This document shows, in pieces, positions 32,825 to 41,746 of a stretch of 64,000 bases of DNA. The stretch comes from Pseudomonadota bacterium (GTDB lineage Bacteria > Pseudomonadota > Gammaproteobacteria > Steroidobacterales > Steroidobacteraceae), in the NCBI GenBank assembly GCA_023423935.1, contig JAFAEQ010000005.1, positions 1 through 64,000 on the forward strand, given 5' to 3'. How positions within the stretch are numbered: the first letter of the stretch is position 1; each line of letters opens with the position of its first letter. The translations under genes were made by a program, and so were the position numbers. The notes under the pieces were generated by a model. That model saw only the letters and a list, made by a program, of their open reading frames with translations. It had not been told where the DNA came from and ran no database searches.

Positions 32825-33867
32825 AAATCATGATCGTCACTGACGCTTGGGAGCCACAGATCAACGGCGTCGTGCGGACACTCAAGTGCACATGCGCCGA
32901 ACTGGAGGCGATGGGTCACACGGTCGGGTTTCTGACGCCTCTCGAATTTCGCACCGTGCCGTGCCCCACCTATCCCGACATTCGTCTGTCGTTGTTTGCG
33001 ACCCGGAAAGTTCATCGTCGCATCCGCGAGTTCGATCCCGACGCGCTGCACATCGCTACGGAAGGTCCGCTGGGCGTGGCGGCGCGGCGCTTCGCGCTCA
33101 AGAACCACATGCCTTTCACCACTGCGTATCACACCCGGTTCCCCGAGTACGTGCACGCGCGCTTCGCATTGCCGTTGTCCTGGACCTACGCCTTTCTGCG
33201 CTGGTTTCACGGCCCGTCCAAAGCGATCATGGCCCCGACGCCTGTCGTGATGCGCGATCTGGAAGGGCAGGGATTCTGCAATGTGCGGCTGTGGACACGC
33301 GGTGTCGATCACACGATCTTTCGACCTCAGCGCGTCAAGCGACTGAACACAGCGCCGCCGATCTTCCTCTACGTCGGACGTGTCGCAGTCGAGAAGAACA
33401 TCGAAGCATTTCTCGAGCTCGATCTGCCGGGGTCGAAATGGGTGGCAGGCGTCGGTCCCGCACTGGAGAAATTGCGGACGCGTTTCCCGCAAGTGAACTA
33501 CCTGGGCGCTTTGAATCAGCACGAACTCGTGCAGGTCTACGCTTCGGCCGATGTGTTCGTGTTTCCGAGCCGCACCGATACGTTCGGGCTCGTCCTGCTG
33601 GAGGCGATGGCCTGTGGCCTGCCCGTGGCTGCGTACCCAGTCACGGGACCGGTGGATGTGATCGCGGATAGCAATGTCGGCGCGTTGCACGAGGATCTGC
33701 GCACAGCCTGCCTGCACGCAACGCAGCTCAACCGCGACGATGTGGCGAGATATGCGCAGCGCTTCTCATGGAGAGCAGCCACCCAACAGTTCCTGAGTCA
33801 TCTGCATCCACGCACAGACGCACGCGGCGGATCCGGTGCGCCACTTGAGAAAGCGTACGGCGGATAG
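32821..33867 (+). CDS. GT4-family glycosyltransferase
   Basis: 348 residues. The N-terminus MKIMIVTDAWEPQINGVVRT is the hallmark of a GT4 subfamily acting on lipid or polysaccharide acceptors. The C-terminal nucleotide-sugar domain shows IFLYVGRVAVEKNIEAFLEL, ADVFVFPSRTDTFGLVLLEA and MACGLPVAAYPVTGPVDVI, with the EX7E region in TDTFGLVLLEAMA. Probably cytoplasmic, membrane-associated, making a glycolipid (inference). Start at 32821 overlaps the preceding small ORF. Confidence 0.88.
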   Translation: MKIMIVTDAWEPQINGVVRTLKCTCAELEAMGHTVGFLTPLEFRTVPCPTYPDIRLSLFATRKVHRRIREFDPDALHIATEGPLGVAARRFALKNHMPFTTAYHTRFPEYVHARFALPLSWTYAFLRWFHGPSKAIMAPTPVVMRDLEGQGFCNVRLWTRGVDHTIFRPQRVKRLNTAPPIFLYVGRVAVEKNIEAFLELDLPGSKWVAGVGPALEKLRTRFPQVNYLGALNQHELVQVYASADVFVFPSRTDTFGLVLLEAMACGLPVAAYPVTGPVDVIADSNVGALHEDLRTACLHATQLNRDDVARYAQRFSWRAATQQFLSHLHPRTDARGGSGAPLEKAYGG

Positions 33868-33990
33868 CGTACGGGCCCCGTGACGCGCTGCCTTCATCTC
33901 CAAGACGATCGAGCCATGTGCCGAGGAAACGCAGTTCGACTCTGACGCATCAACACAGTGGGCTCCATCTGCTTTCCCAAGGTGTTTCGT

Positions 33991-35001
33991 ATGCGCATGA
34001 CAAAAAGAGTGGCCCTTATCGCCGGGCTGACGCTCCTCAGCATTCAAGGCTGGTCGGCCGACCTGCTGGGCCCTGCTGAACAAGCGGAGGTAATACGCGC
34101 AGCCGCCGATTTGATCGAAGCGCGCTATGTCGACGCGGAAAGAGGCAAGGCAATCGCCGGTCAGCTGAGAAAGTCCACGTCGCGCTGGCGCACTCAGCGC
34201 GACGGTGCCGAGTTCGCCGAGGAAGCCACCCGGTACCTGCGCGAGGTATCGCGGGATGGCCATCTCGGATTGAGCTACAGCGCCGAACCTCTTGCGGACG
34301 AGGCCGGCGAGGCTGAGTTCAACGAAGCAGAGATGAATCGCTGGTATGGGCCTCAGGTCAATCACGGGGTCGAGAAGATAGAGCGGCTCGCCGACAACAT
34401 CATGCTGCTCGAGCTGCGCGTGTTCCCACCGCCAGCCATGGCCGGCGACGTGTTCGCGGCGGCGATGACTGTGGTGGCACAAGGCGATGCATTGATCATC
34501 GATCTGCGACAGAACGGTGGAGGCGCGGATACCGTCAATCTGCTCACGGGATATCTGCTCGAACCCGGCAGCCCGCTGAGCGGCAGCTATACACGTCCCA
34601 CTCACCAGCGGACTTACGCGACATCTCCGACTTGGGTGCCAGGACGCCGCTTCGGCTCGAAGAAACCGCTCTATGTGCTCATCTCTCACAAGACGTTCTC
34701 TGCCGCGGAGGCCCTCGCCTATGACCTGCAAGCGCTGGCGCGGGCAACGATCGTCGGTGAAACGTCCGGCGGTGGTGCACATCCATTCGAGTATCGCCGC
34801 ATCCATCCGCACTTCGCTGTCGATCTGCCCGAGAGCAAGTCGATCAATCCGATCACCAACAGCAATTGGCAGGACGTCGGCGTAAAACCCGATGTCGCAG
34901 TACCGGCGGACCGCGCGCTCGACAAGGCGCTGCAACTTGCGCGCGCGACGCTGAAGCAAAGCGCCGCACAGAGAACGGATGAAGTATCGCCCACGCGCTA
35001 A
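33991..35001 (+). CDS. S41-family secreted peptidase / IRBP-like
   Basis: 336 residues with a signal peptide (VALIAGLTLLSIQGWSA). The fold markers are ALIIDLRQNGGGADTVNLLTGYLL and the catalytic loop ISHKTFSAAEALAYDLQALA, where the Ser after Phe is the nucleophile of S41 tail-specific peptidases, then IVGETSGGGAHP and the C-terminal GVKPDVAVPADRALDKAL. There is no PDZ domain, as in the short interphotoreceptor-type proteins. ATG 33991 follows AAGGTG; ATG 33997 is also possible. Confidence 0.85.
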   Translation: MRMTKRVALIAGLTLLSIQGWSADLLGPAEQAEVIRAAADLIEARYVDAERGKAIAGQLRKSTSRWRTQRDGAEFAEEATRYLREVSRDGHLGLSYSAEPLADEAGEAEFNEAEMNRWYGPQVNHGVEKIERLADNIMLLELRVFPPPAMAGDVFAAAMTVVAQGDALIIDLRQNGGGADTVNLLTGYLLEPGSPLSGSYTRPTHQRTYATSPTWVPGRRFGSKKPLYVLISHKTFSAAEALAYDLQALARATIVGETSGGGAHPFEYRRIHPHFAVDLPESKSINPITNSNWQDVGVKPDVAVPADRALDKALQLARATLKQSAAQRTDEVSPTR

Positions 35002-35116
35002 AGACACCCATCGCGGGAAGGATTTTGAGTTCCGCAGTCGAGACTGAGCTCGCGCAATACCCTTCGCGAAATACGGTGGCCGCTTCCGGCGCGCGAACCG
35101 CGCACTACGCAAGCTC

Positions 35117-35767
35117 CTACGACCGAGGGATGGGCGGAAGTTCCGGCGCGACGAGTCCCCGAAACGGATCGGCCCACGCTTCGATCGCTTCCAGTCGCGC
35201 ATACCAATTGCGGACCGCGGGAAACTCATCGAGCGGCAATCCCGCAACGTCGTTGAACGGCAGGAACGCCGCCGTCCGAAAATCGGCGTAAGAGACTTCA
35301 TCGCCCAGCAGCCACACGCGATCACTCACATGCGACTCCAGGATCGCTGCCGACTCGCGAAATCTGCGCAAGCCCTCTTCGACCAGCCCCTGATCGAGAG
35401 GCCCAAGCCCGTACCGCTGCTTGGTGCCGCGTTCGAAGTGCACCATGTCGCACGCGTACATGAAGTTCGCCTTCGCCCAGCTGATCCAGCGAATCATGTC
35501 GGGCTCGTCATCGCCCGTGCGCCAGAAATTCGATTGCATGAGACGCGATAAGCGGCACGCGATGGCATCCGTCTCCCACAGACTCTTGTCGCCTTCGACC
35601 ATGATCGGCAATGACAGATTTGGGTTCAGCGGACGGAAACGGTCGGCCTGACCCGGCGCGAACGGCGCCGCATGTTCGAATTCGACGGGCGCACGCAGAT
35701 GACGCGCGACGGCTACTGCAAGCCGTGGATTTGGATTTCGGCTGAAGAACAGTTTTATCGACTTCAT
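35117..35767 (-). CDS. Glutathione S-transferase-like protein
   Basis: 216 residues with a thioredoxin-like N-terminal half (KLFFSRNPNPRLAVAVARHL, then NLSLPIMVEGDKSLWETDAI, where the SLP-I and E-S/T-D motifs mark the glutathione site) and an all-helical C-terminal half (WLLGDEVSYADFRTAAFLPF is the N-capping box region). The catalytic Ser/Tyr of the N-terminus is plausibly Ser9. Substrate unknown. A single gene with AAGGGCT before its start. Confidence 0.85.
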   Translation of the reverse strand: MKSIKLFFSRNPNPRLAVAVARHLRAPVEFEHAAPFAPGQADRFRPLNPNLSLPIMVEGDKSLWETDAIACRLSRLMQSNFWRTGDDEPDMIRWISWAKANFMYACDMVHFERGTKQRYGLGPLDQGLVEEGLRRFRESAAILESHVSDRVWLLGDEVSYADFRTAAFLPFNDVAGLPLDEFPAVRNWYARLEAIEAWADPFRGLVAPELPPIPRS

Positions 35768-35974
35768 CTCGGAGCCCTTTCGTCATGTGCAGGCCGCAAC
35801 AAGGACGGCCGCTGCCCCACCATGCCGACACGGCCGAAAAAATAAACGTTCGCGCCTTTACGTGCGCCCGTTGCCCATGACATAAACGGATCGCGCGGCC
35901 CCATCGAACGATCCCGACGCCGCACGCAGAGCGCTACGCATGTGCAAGTCGAACTGCAAACTGGAATGCGCGAC

Positions 35975-36376
35975 ATGAAGCACGAAATTCAGGTACTGAA
36001 GCAACTCTTCGATGCGATCAATCGCAATGACATGGAAGCGATGATCCGCGATTTCGATCCGCAGATCGTGCGCATCGAGCCCGAGGGCCATTCCACAGCG
36101 GGTACGTATCGCGGGATTGCAGCAGTGCAGGCGCAGGTGGCGCAAGGACGCGGAACCTGGGCCGAGGGCACGTGCGATCCGGAAGAGTTCCTGACGAAGG
36201 CCGACAAGGTCGTCGTCTATCTGCACGCGCGAGTTCGCCTGAAGGCCACGAACGAATGGGTGGGCGGACGATTCGCCGACGGATTCACCTTTCGCGACGG
36301 CAAGATCATCGAGTACCAGACCTTCTGGGAACGCGCCGACGCGCTCGAGTGGGCTGGCATCGAAGATCCAGCCTGA
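35975..36376 (+). CDS. SnoaL/NTF2-like protein
   Basis: 133 residues with the cone-fold pattern of the SnoaL-like family: LKQLFDAINRNDMEAMIRDF, PQIVRIEPEGHSTAGTYRG, VVVYLHARVRLKATNEWVGG, FADGFTFRDGKIIEYQTFWE. Such proteins act as small isomerases, hydrolases or unknown. Starts at 35966 and 35975 are both possible; I prefer 35975 for its spacing from GGA at 35963-35965. Confidence 0.75.
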   Translation: MKHEIQVLKQLFDAINRNDMEAMIRDFDPQIVRIEPEGHSTAGTYRGIAAVQAQVAQGRGTWAEGTCDPEEFLTKADKVVVYLHARVRLKATNEWVGGRFADGFTFRDGKIIEYQTFWERADALEWAGIEDPA

Positions 36377-36646
36377 GCTTGCTCCCCGCAACAGTCATAC
36401 GCGCAATCGACTGATCTTAAGATCGTTGCACGCGCCGGCTTGCACAGCAGTAAGCCTCTCCACAACGCGCGCTCCCTTCGCCTCACCGGAAATAGCGGCG
36501 ACGGCTCGACGCACGTCTTTTGCGATCTTCCAGCTGACATCCAGCACGTTTCGACTGAAACACAGCGCGTAACACGCCGCAAAGCAGCAGCCGATATCTT
36601 CGACGAGGTCACAGGACAAAGCGTTCGCCGATAGTCGCCTCAGAGA

Positions 36647-37512
36647 ATGAACATGCGAAATGCGCCGCTCACCTGGAACGTTCTCACAGCGAAACGACCG
36701 GGCCTCGCACGCGATCTGCCGCACGCGCGACCCGAGCTCACCTGGGTAGCCAACTCGGCGACGCTCATCTCGGGTAAACGCGACGCAGTGTTGGTGGACA
36801 CCTTCCTCACCAGCGATAACTCGCGAGCTCTGCTCGAGTGGGTCGTTGCGAGCGGCAAGAATCTCATCGCGGTCTTCGTGACGCATGCGCATGGCGATCA
36901 TTTCTTCGGCCTCGCGCCTCTGCTCGAGCGCTTTCCGCAAGCCAGGGCGCTGGCAACTCCGCAGGTCGCACAGGCGATGCACGCAAACCTTACGCCCGAG
37001 TGGATCGATGGGTTCTGGCGGAAGCTGTTTCCTGGACAGATCCTCAATGAGCTGATGGTTGCCGATCCGCTGGAGAACGGTCGCCTTGAGCTCGAAGGCG
37101 AAGCATTGATCGCGTGGACACGGGGCATACCGATACCGCGCCCTCCTCCAGTCTGTTCGTGCCTTCGATCGGCCTGATCGTCGCGGGCGACGTGGTCTAC
37201 AACGGCATCCATCCCTATCTTGCCGAGTCGAATGCGCAGAGCCGCCTCGAATGGATCGCAGCACTCGACAAACTCGAAGCGCTCGAACCGCAGGCCGTGG
37301 TCGCCGGACACAAAGTCCCCGAGAACGCCGACGATCCCGCCGACATTGCGAGGACCCGACAGTACCTGCGCGACTTCAACCGCATGGTGGAGCGCACGAC
37401 GACGGCGCTGGAGCTCTACGAGGCGATGCTCGAGCTGTATCCGGATCGAGTCAATCCAGGCTCGCTCTGGGGCGGTGCAAAAGCTGCCAAGAATGCATCC
37501 GCTTCGAGTTGA
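36647..37512 (+). pseudogene. Frameshifted metallo-beta-lactamase-fold hydrolase
   Basis: One MBL gene is split between two frames. Frame 1 (36647 to about 37114) holds the start, THAHGDHFFGLAPLLERFPQ and ELEGEALIA. Frame 2 (from 37114) continues VDTGHTDTAPSSSLFVPSIG, then LIVAGDVVYNGIHPYL and VVAGHK. Joining the frames needs one extra base near 37114-37115, where codon GCG is followed by GTGGAC. There is no slippery heptamer, so this is an indel mutation or a sequencing error. The rejoined protein would have about 288 residues and all zinc-ligand motifs. Confidence 0.85.
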
Positions 37513-37609
37513 TCGATCGGATCACGCGCACGAACTTCGCGGCTCGCTCATTCACGTGGGCCGAGCGCATGCCGCGGAGTTCGCTCTTTCATCATCAGAG
37601 GTCATCATC

Positions 37610-38386
37610 ATGAAAACAATCATCGCAATCATCGCGACTGCCGGTGCACTGCTCACAGGCTCCGTCGCGGACGCAGCGAACGAAGGCCCTACGATCGTGC
37701 TCGTCCACGGCGCATTCGCCGATGCATCGAGCTGGAATGGCGTCATTCGGATTCTGGAGAAGGAAGGCTATCCGGTGGTCGCCGCCGCCAACCCACTGCG
37801 CGGCGTCAAGGCCGATGCAGCCTATGTCAGCGACATCGTCACCAGCATCGATTCACCAGTCGTGCTCGTCGGACACTCATACGGCGGAATGGTGATCAGC
37901 GGCGCCGCCAATGGACATTCCAAAGTGAAGTCACTGGTGTTCGTATCCGCATTCGCGCCCGAAAGCGGCGAAACCGGTTTGAGCCTCACCGGCAAGTTTC
38001 CAGGCAGCACGCTCGGCGCCACGCTCGCCAAGCCCGTCCCGCTGCCAACCGGCGGCAACGATCTCTATATTCAGCAGGACAAGTTTCCGGAGCAGTTCGC
38101 TGCAGACGTTCCGCGAGGTGAGGCACGCTTGATGGCGGCGACCCAACGTCCGATCGCAGAGGCCGCGTTGAAAGAACCTGCGGGCGAGCCTGCATGGAAG
38201 AAGCTGGAGTCCTATTTCATCTACGGCACGCTCGACAAGAACATTCCGCCGAAGGCGCAAGCGTTCATGGCGGAACGCGCAAAGTCGCGTGATACCGTCG
38301 TCATCGAAGGTGCATCGCACGTGGTCATGGTGTCGCATCCTGCCGAGGTCGCGAAGATGATCATGAAAGCCGCCGCGAACCGATAG
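37610..38386 (+). CDS. Secreted alpha/beta hydrolase
   Basis: 258 residues. Signal peptide MKTIIAIIATAGALLTGSVA. Then IVLVHGAFADASSWNGVI (oxyanion), nucleophile Ser90 in LVGHSYGGMVI, and histidine near 237 in IEGASHVVMVSHPAEV. Proteins of this type are annotated as esterase/haloperoxidase-like hydrolases of unclear substrate. ATG 37610 has AGAGG upstream. A hairpin downstream is shared with the convergent desaturase-family gene. Confidence 0.85.
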   Translation: MKTIIAIIATAGALLTGSVADAANEGPTIVLVHGAFADASSWNGVIRILEKEGYPVVAAANPLRGVKADAAYVSDIVTSIDSPVVLVGHSYGGMVISGAANGHSKVKSLVFVSAFAPESGETGLSLTGKFPGSTLGATLAKPVPLPTGGNDLYIQQDKFPEQFAADVPRGEARLMAATQRPIAEAALKEPAGEPAWKKLESYFIYGTLDKNIPPKAQAFMAERAKSRDTVVIEGASHVVMVSHPAEVAKMIMKAAANR

Positions 38387-38420
38387 ATTAGGTTCAGGCC
38401 CCAGGGGCTCTTCTCCAATC

Positions 38421-38450
38421 GTGGGTTCGGGTTCGGCTTCAGCCGAACAG
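38421..38450. repeat. Single REP hairpin
   Basis: GTGGGTTCGG followed by GTTCGGCTTCAGCCGAAC, the same palindrome as in the large arrays, here alone. Confidence 0.8.
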
Positions 38451-38455
38451 CATCG

Positions 38456-38478
38456 CCCTTCTCCCGCGCGGAGAAGGG
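38456..38478. terminator. Bidirectional hairpin
   Basis: CCCTTCTCC pairs perfectly with GGAGAAGGG around CGCGC, between convergent genes ending at 38386 and 38522. Confidence 0.55.
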
Positions 38479-38521
38479 CACTTCCAGTGAGCCGCCAATC
38501 GTGCGCGCGCGTGCGCTGCAA

Positions 38522-39319
38522 CTATCCGTTCACGACACCCTGCTTCTGCAGCTTCAGCGACGGGTCGTACTCGCTGCTGGCGATGTCCTTGAAGGTGAGG
38601 ATCTCAAAGAGCTTCGCGGAGGCGCCGTCGTAGAAGCCGGCCTGGGGCGCGAAATCTTTCGGATTACGGAAGGTACCGAACAGGATGTCGAAGAGCGGCA
38701 GATCCGAATAGTTGTAGTGATGCACGCCCCGTGCATGGTGGATGCTGTGACTTTCGGGACGCTGCACGATGTAGCCGAGCCATTGCGGCGTGCGGATGTT
38801 GGTGTGCTGAAAAATGGCCAGGAACATCGTGGCATATAAGAAGTAAGTGACGGCCTGCGCGCTCAACCCCACGACCAGGGTGAGGCTGAGGCTGCTCAGG
38901 AACGTAAACCCGACGACGTCGAGCGGGCTGAAATAGAACGCACCAAAACTGTCCACGCGCTCCGCGCTGTGATGCATCTGGTGGAAGGTGCGCCACAACC
39001 AATGATTTCTGTGCATGGTGCGGTGATACACGTAAACCAGCAGCTCGAAGATCAGCACCCCGATCAGCGCACCGACGAACGGATTCAGATCTTCGAGATT
39101 GAACAGTTGGTACCGTGCGAGGGCGTCCGTCCAGAGCAACGGCAGGTACGTCGAGGCAAAAAAGTAGAAGACAAACACGGCCACCGCCCGGGGTATCCAG
39201 CCTTTGATCCTCGGCAGAGGTCTTGCCTGAAACAGGGCCTCGACCAGGATTAACCCGCCATAAATGGCCAGTGCAGTCAGCGAAATTGGATCCAGCAGAA
39301 TCTCAAGCGGCGTGGGCAT
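38522..39319 (-). CDS. Sterol desaturase / fatty acid hydroxylase superfamily protein
   Basis: 265 residues, an integral membrane di-iron oxygenase. The histidine boxes are HRTMHRNH, FHQMHHS and HSIHHARGVHHYNYSDLPLFD, matching the HX3H / HX2HH / HXXHH pattern of the superfamily. At least four hydrophobic helices surround them. Substrate not inferable (lipid, carotenoid or alkyl chain). ATG 39319 has GGGAGAG upstream. Confidence 0.88.
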   Translation of the reverse strand: MPTPLEILLDPISLTALAIYGGLILVEALFQARPLPRIKGWIPRAVAVFVFYFFASTYLPLLWTDALARYQLFNLEDLNPFVGALIGVLIFELLVYVYHRTMHRNHWLWRTFHQMHHSAERVDSFGAFYFSPLDVVGFTFLSSLSLTLVVGLSAQAVTYFLYATMFLAIFQHTNIRTPQWLGYIVQRPESHSIHHARGVHHYNYSDLPLFDILFGTFRNPKDFAPQAGFYDGASAKLFEILTFKDIASSEYDPSLKLQKQGVVNG

Positions 39320-39518
39320 GACACTCTCCCTTCGAGTGGACTTGGAGTGCGCCAAGCTTCGGATGAACCGCCTCCGCCTCGCATAATGGCCCGATAATCT
39401 TTCGCTAATGTCTTGATAACGATTCGCGGCCCGTGTCTGCTACGGGTCCATTTCGCCACGGCGCGTGCGCCGCGGTATCGGACGTTGTCGAGGCCTCATC
39501 AGAAAGCGACCGGTTGCC

Positions 39519-41411
39519 ATGAAGTACCAGGTGGCGGAATACATCATCGATACGGCGCGGTATCGCATCACGACGGGCGGCGTCCCCGTCCCGGTCGAAC
39601 CCAAGGTGTTCGACCTGCTGGTGTACCTGATCGAGCATCGCGACCGGGTGCTGTCCCGCGAGGAGCTGTTTCAGAAGGTCTGGGACGGCCGCGAAGTGTC
39701 GGATGCCACGCTGAGCAACCACATCAAGAGCGCCCGCAAGATCCTGGGTGACAGCGGCGAGCTGCAAAGGACGATCCAGACGATCCGCGGACGCGGCTAT
39801 CAGTTCGTGGCCCCGGTCGAGGACGTGGCCGACGACCCCGCCGAACCGAATACCGTCAAAGTAGCCTCGGGCTCCTCACCCGAAGCCGAACCGGACAGAG
39901 TCCGGCCCGCTTGGCAGATCCCTTTCGCAGTCGCGATCCTGATCGTGTGCGCGGCCGCAATATTCGGCGGATCCTATTTCAAGCCTCAGCCCGCGCCTCC
40001 CCGCTCCGAACTTCCCTACGTCCTGGTCGTGCCCTTCGATGTTTCTGGCGATGCGCCGGACACGTGGCGCCCCTTCGCAGATCAGATGACGCGCCAAATG
40101 ATCCGTAACTTGCGCAAGATCTCGGGCCTGAGGGTCATACCTCCCTCCTCCGCCTTCGCGTTCAAGGACAACAAGGCGCGCGAACATATCCGCGACCAGC
40201 TGCCGGACGTGCGTTACGTGCTCGATGGAGTCATCAGCGTCTCGAGCGGCAATGCATTGCGCGTCACCGCAGAGCTGGAAGATTTGAACGAAGGGCGGCT
40301 GGTCTGGGACAAGGACTACGAAGGCCGCACCGACACCACGAACCTGTTCGGCATGCAGTCCGAGCTTGCGGCTGCAGTGTCCAACTCGCTGAGAGTCGCG
40401 GTGCTCGCCGACGAACAACGAGCGCTGCGTGAGTTTCCCACCAGCAATCTGAAGGCCTACGAGCTCTATGTGGCGGGTCGTCATCAGCTCGATCTCGTCA
40501 GTCACGAATCGCTGCCTCGCGCCATCGAGCTGTTCAATCAGGCCATCGCGCTCGATCCGTCATTCTTCGACGCCTATATCGCTCGCAGCGATGCCTACCG
40601 TCAGCTGTTCGCGTATTTCGAGCCGCCGGTGGAGATGCTGCCCGCAGTGATCAACTCGCTCGCCGAGGCTCAGGAGCTCAAGCCCGATTCTGCGGAGGCG
40701 TGGTCTTCGCTCGGCCTCACCTATGTGATGGCGTGGCGCTGGAAAGATGCCTGGATCGCGCTCAACAAGGCGAAGCGCAGCGACCCCACGCTCGCGCAGA
40801 CCGAGCTGGGCTTTGCGCTGTATTACTCCGGCCTGGGCGAAGCTGAGAAAGTGAAGCGCGCCCTCGCTGCAGCCAATCGTCTCGACCCGCTCAACGTCGA
40901 GATGGCGGATTGGGGAACCTGGGCCCTGTTCATGGTCGGCGAAAGCGAGGCCTCACGAATCTGGGCCGAGGAAAAGATGCGACAGCACCCGGAGATCGGC
41001 GTGATCTACTCAGGCGCCGGCGTCGGTGCGCATATCGCGGGCGACCACGATCGTGCTGTGATGCTCGCGGAGCGCGGCGTCGCGATTGACGGCTCACCGG
41101 TTGCGATGATCATGCTCGCTCAGGCCTACGGCGGCGCGGGACAGAAAGACAAAGTGATACCGCTGCTGGAAAAAGCGGCGAGCGCCGGCACGTATACCTG
41201 CCCTTACGAATCCGCGGCGGCTTATCTGACCCTGCCTGACCACGACCGGGCAATCACACTCCTGAATGAGGCTGTCGAGAAACGCTCCAACTGCCTCATC
41301 TTTCTGCGCACCGACCCGCGCATGAAAGCGCTGCACAGCGATGAACGTTACAAAGTGTTGCTGCATCGAGTCGGACTGGATGACGCGTCGATCGCAACGT
41401 ATCAGCGATAA
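39519..41411 (+). CDS. CadC-like transmembrane winged-helix regulator with TPR repeats
   Basis: 630 residues. N-terminal OmpR-type winged helix (1-100: FDLLVYLIEHRDRVLSREEL, then VSDATLSNHIKSARKILGD and the wing TIQTIRGRGYQF). One membrane span (about 133-154). A periplasmic part begins with a FlgO/TolB-like segment (YVLVVPFDVSGDAPDTWRPF, LPDVRYVLDGVI, VTAELEDLNEGRLVWDKDY) followed by TPR-type helices (AIELFNQAIALDPSFFDAYI, AWSSLGLTYVMAWRWKDAWI). Family members are one-component sensors; the signal and target are unknown. It lies divergently beside the desaturase gene (199 bp between starts). Confidence 0.87.
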   Translation: MKYQVAEYIIDTARYRITTGGVPVPVEPKVFDLLVYLIEHRDRVLSREELFQKVWDGREVSDATLSNHIKSARKILGDSGELQRTIQTIRGRGYQFVAPVEDVADDPAEPNTVKVASGSSPEAEPDRVRPAWQIPFAVAILIVCAAAIFGGSYFKPQPAPPRSELPYVLVVPFDVSGDAPDTWRPFADQMTRQMIRNLRKISGLRVIPPSSAFAFKDNKAREHIRDQLPDVRYVLDGVISVSSGNALRVTAELEDLNEGRLVWDKDYEGRTDTTNLFGMQSELAAAVSNSLRVAVLADEQRALREFPTSNLKAYELYVAGRHQLDLVSHESLPRAIELFNQAIALDPSFFDAYIARSDAYRQLFAYFEPPVEMLPAVINSLAEAQELKPDSAEAWSSLGLTYVMAWRWKDAWIALNKAKRSDPTLAQTELGFALYYSGLGEAEKVKRALAAANRLDPLNVEMADWGTWALFMVGESEASRIWAEEKMRQHPEIGVIYSGAGVGAHIAGDHDRAVMLAERGVAIDGSPVAMIMLAQAYGGAGQKDKVIPLLEKAASAGTYTCPYESAAAYLTLPDHDRAITLLNEAVEKRSNCLIFLRTDPRMKALHSDERYKVLLHRVGLDDASIATYQR

Positions 41412-41746
41412 CGACGGCATCGCGCAAACCGGAGGACGCTCCTTGAGATGTCCTTGCAACACACTCGGTGATCATCGGCCGCGGATCAGATGATCCAGTT
41501 CTGCTCTCGTCCTCGTCATGCGCTGTCGCGGAAAAAACCTGACGAAGGTCGGATGTAATTCGGGATTGCGACAGGTGCACTCTGTGACACTTTCCGTTCG
41601 TGGTACTTTCCTGCATCCCCGGTCGATGCACGCGAAGGTAAAGGGACATGAGTCGCGCGAGTGGGGAACTTTGGAGGTATCGTCGATTTGAAGCAGGACG
41701 CATCTCTGAATCAGGCAGACACTAAAGAAGCAATCAGGGGATCGGA
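41412..41746. other. 335-bp intergenic region before the ATP-grasp cluster
   Basis: No gene supported. It should contain the promoter of the cluster that begins at 41747. Confidence 0.5.

Noticed and set aside
33766..35325. 519-codon minus-strand frame over the S41 peptidase
   Set aside because: Complement of two real plus-strand genes; composition is noise-like.
37114..37177. Programmed -1 frameshift in the metallo-hydrolase
   Set aside because: No slippery heptamer or downstream structure is visible at the junction; a plain indel explains it.
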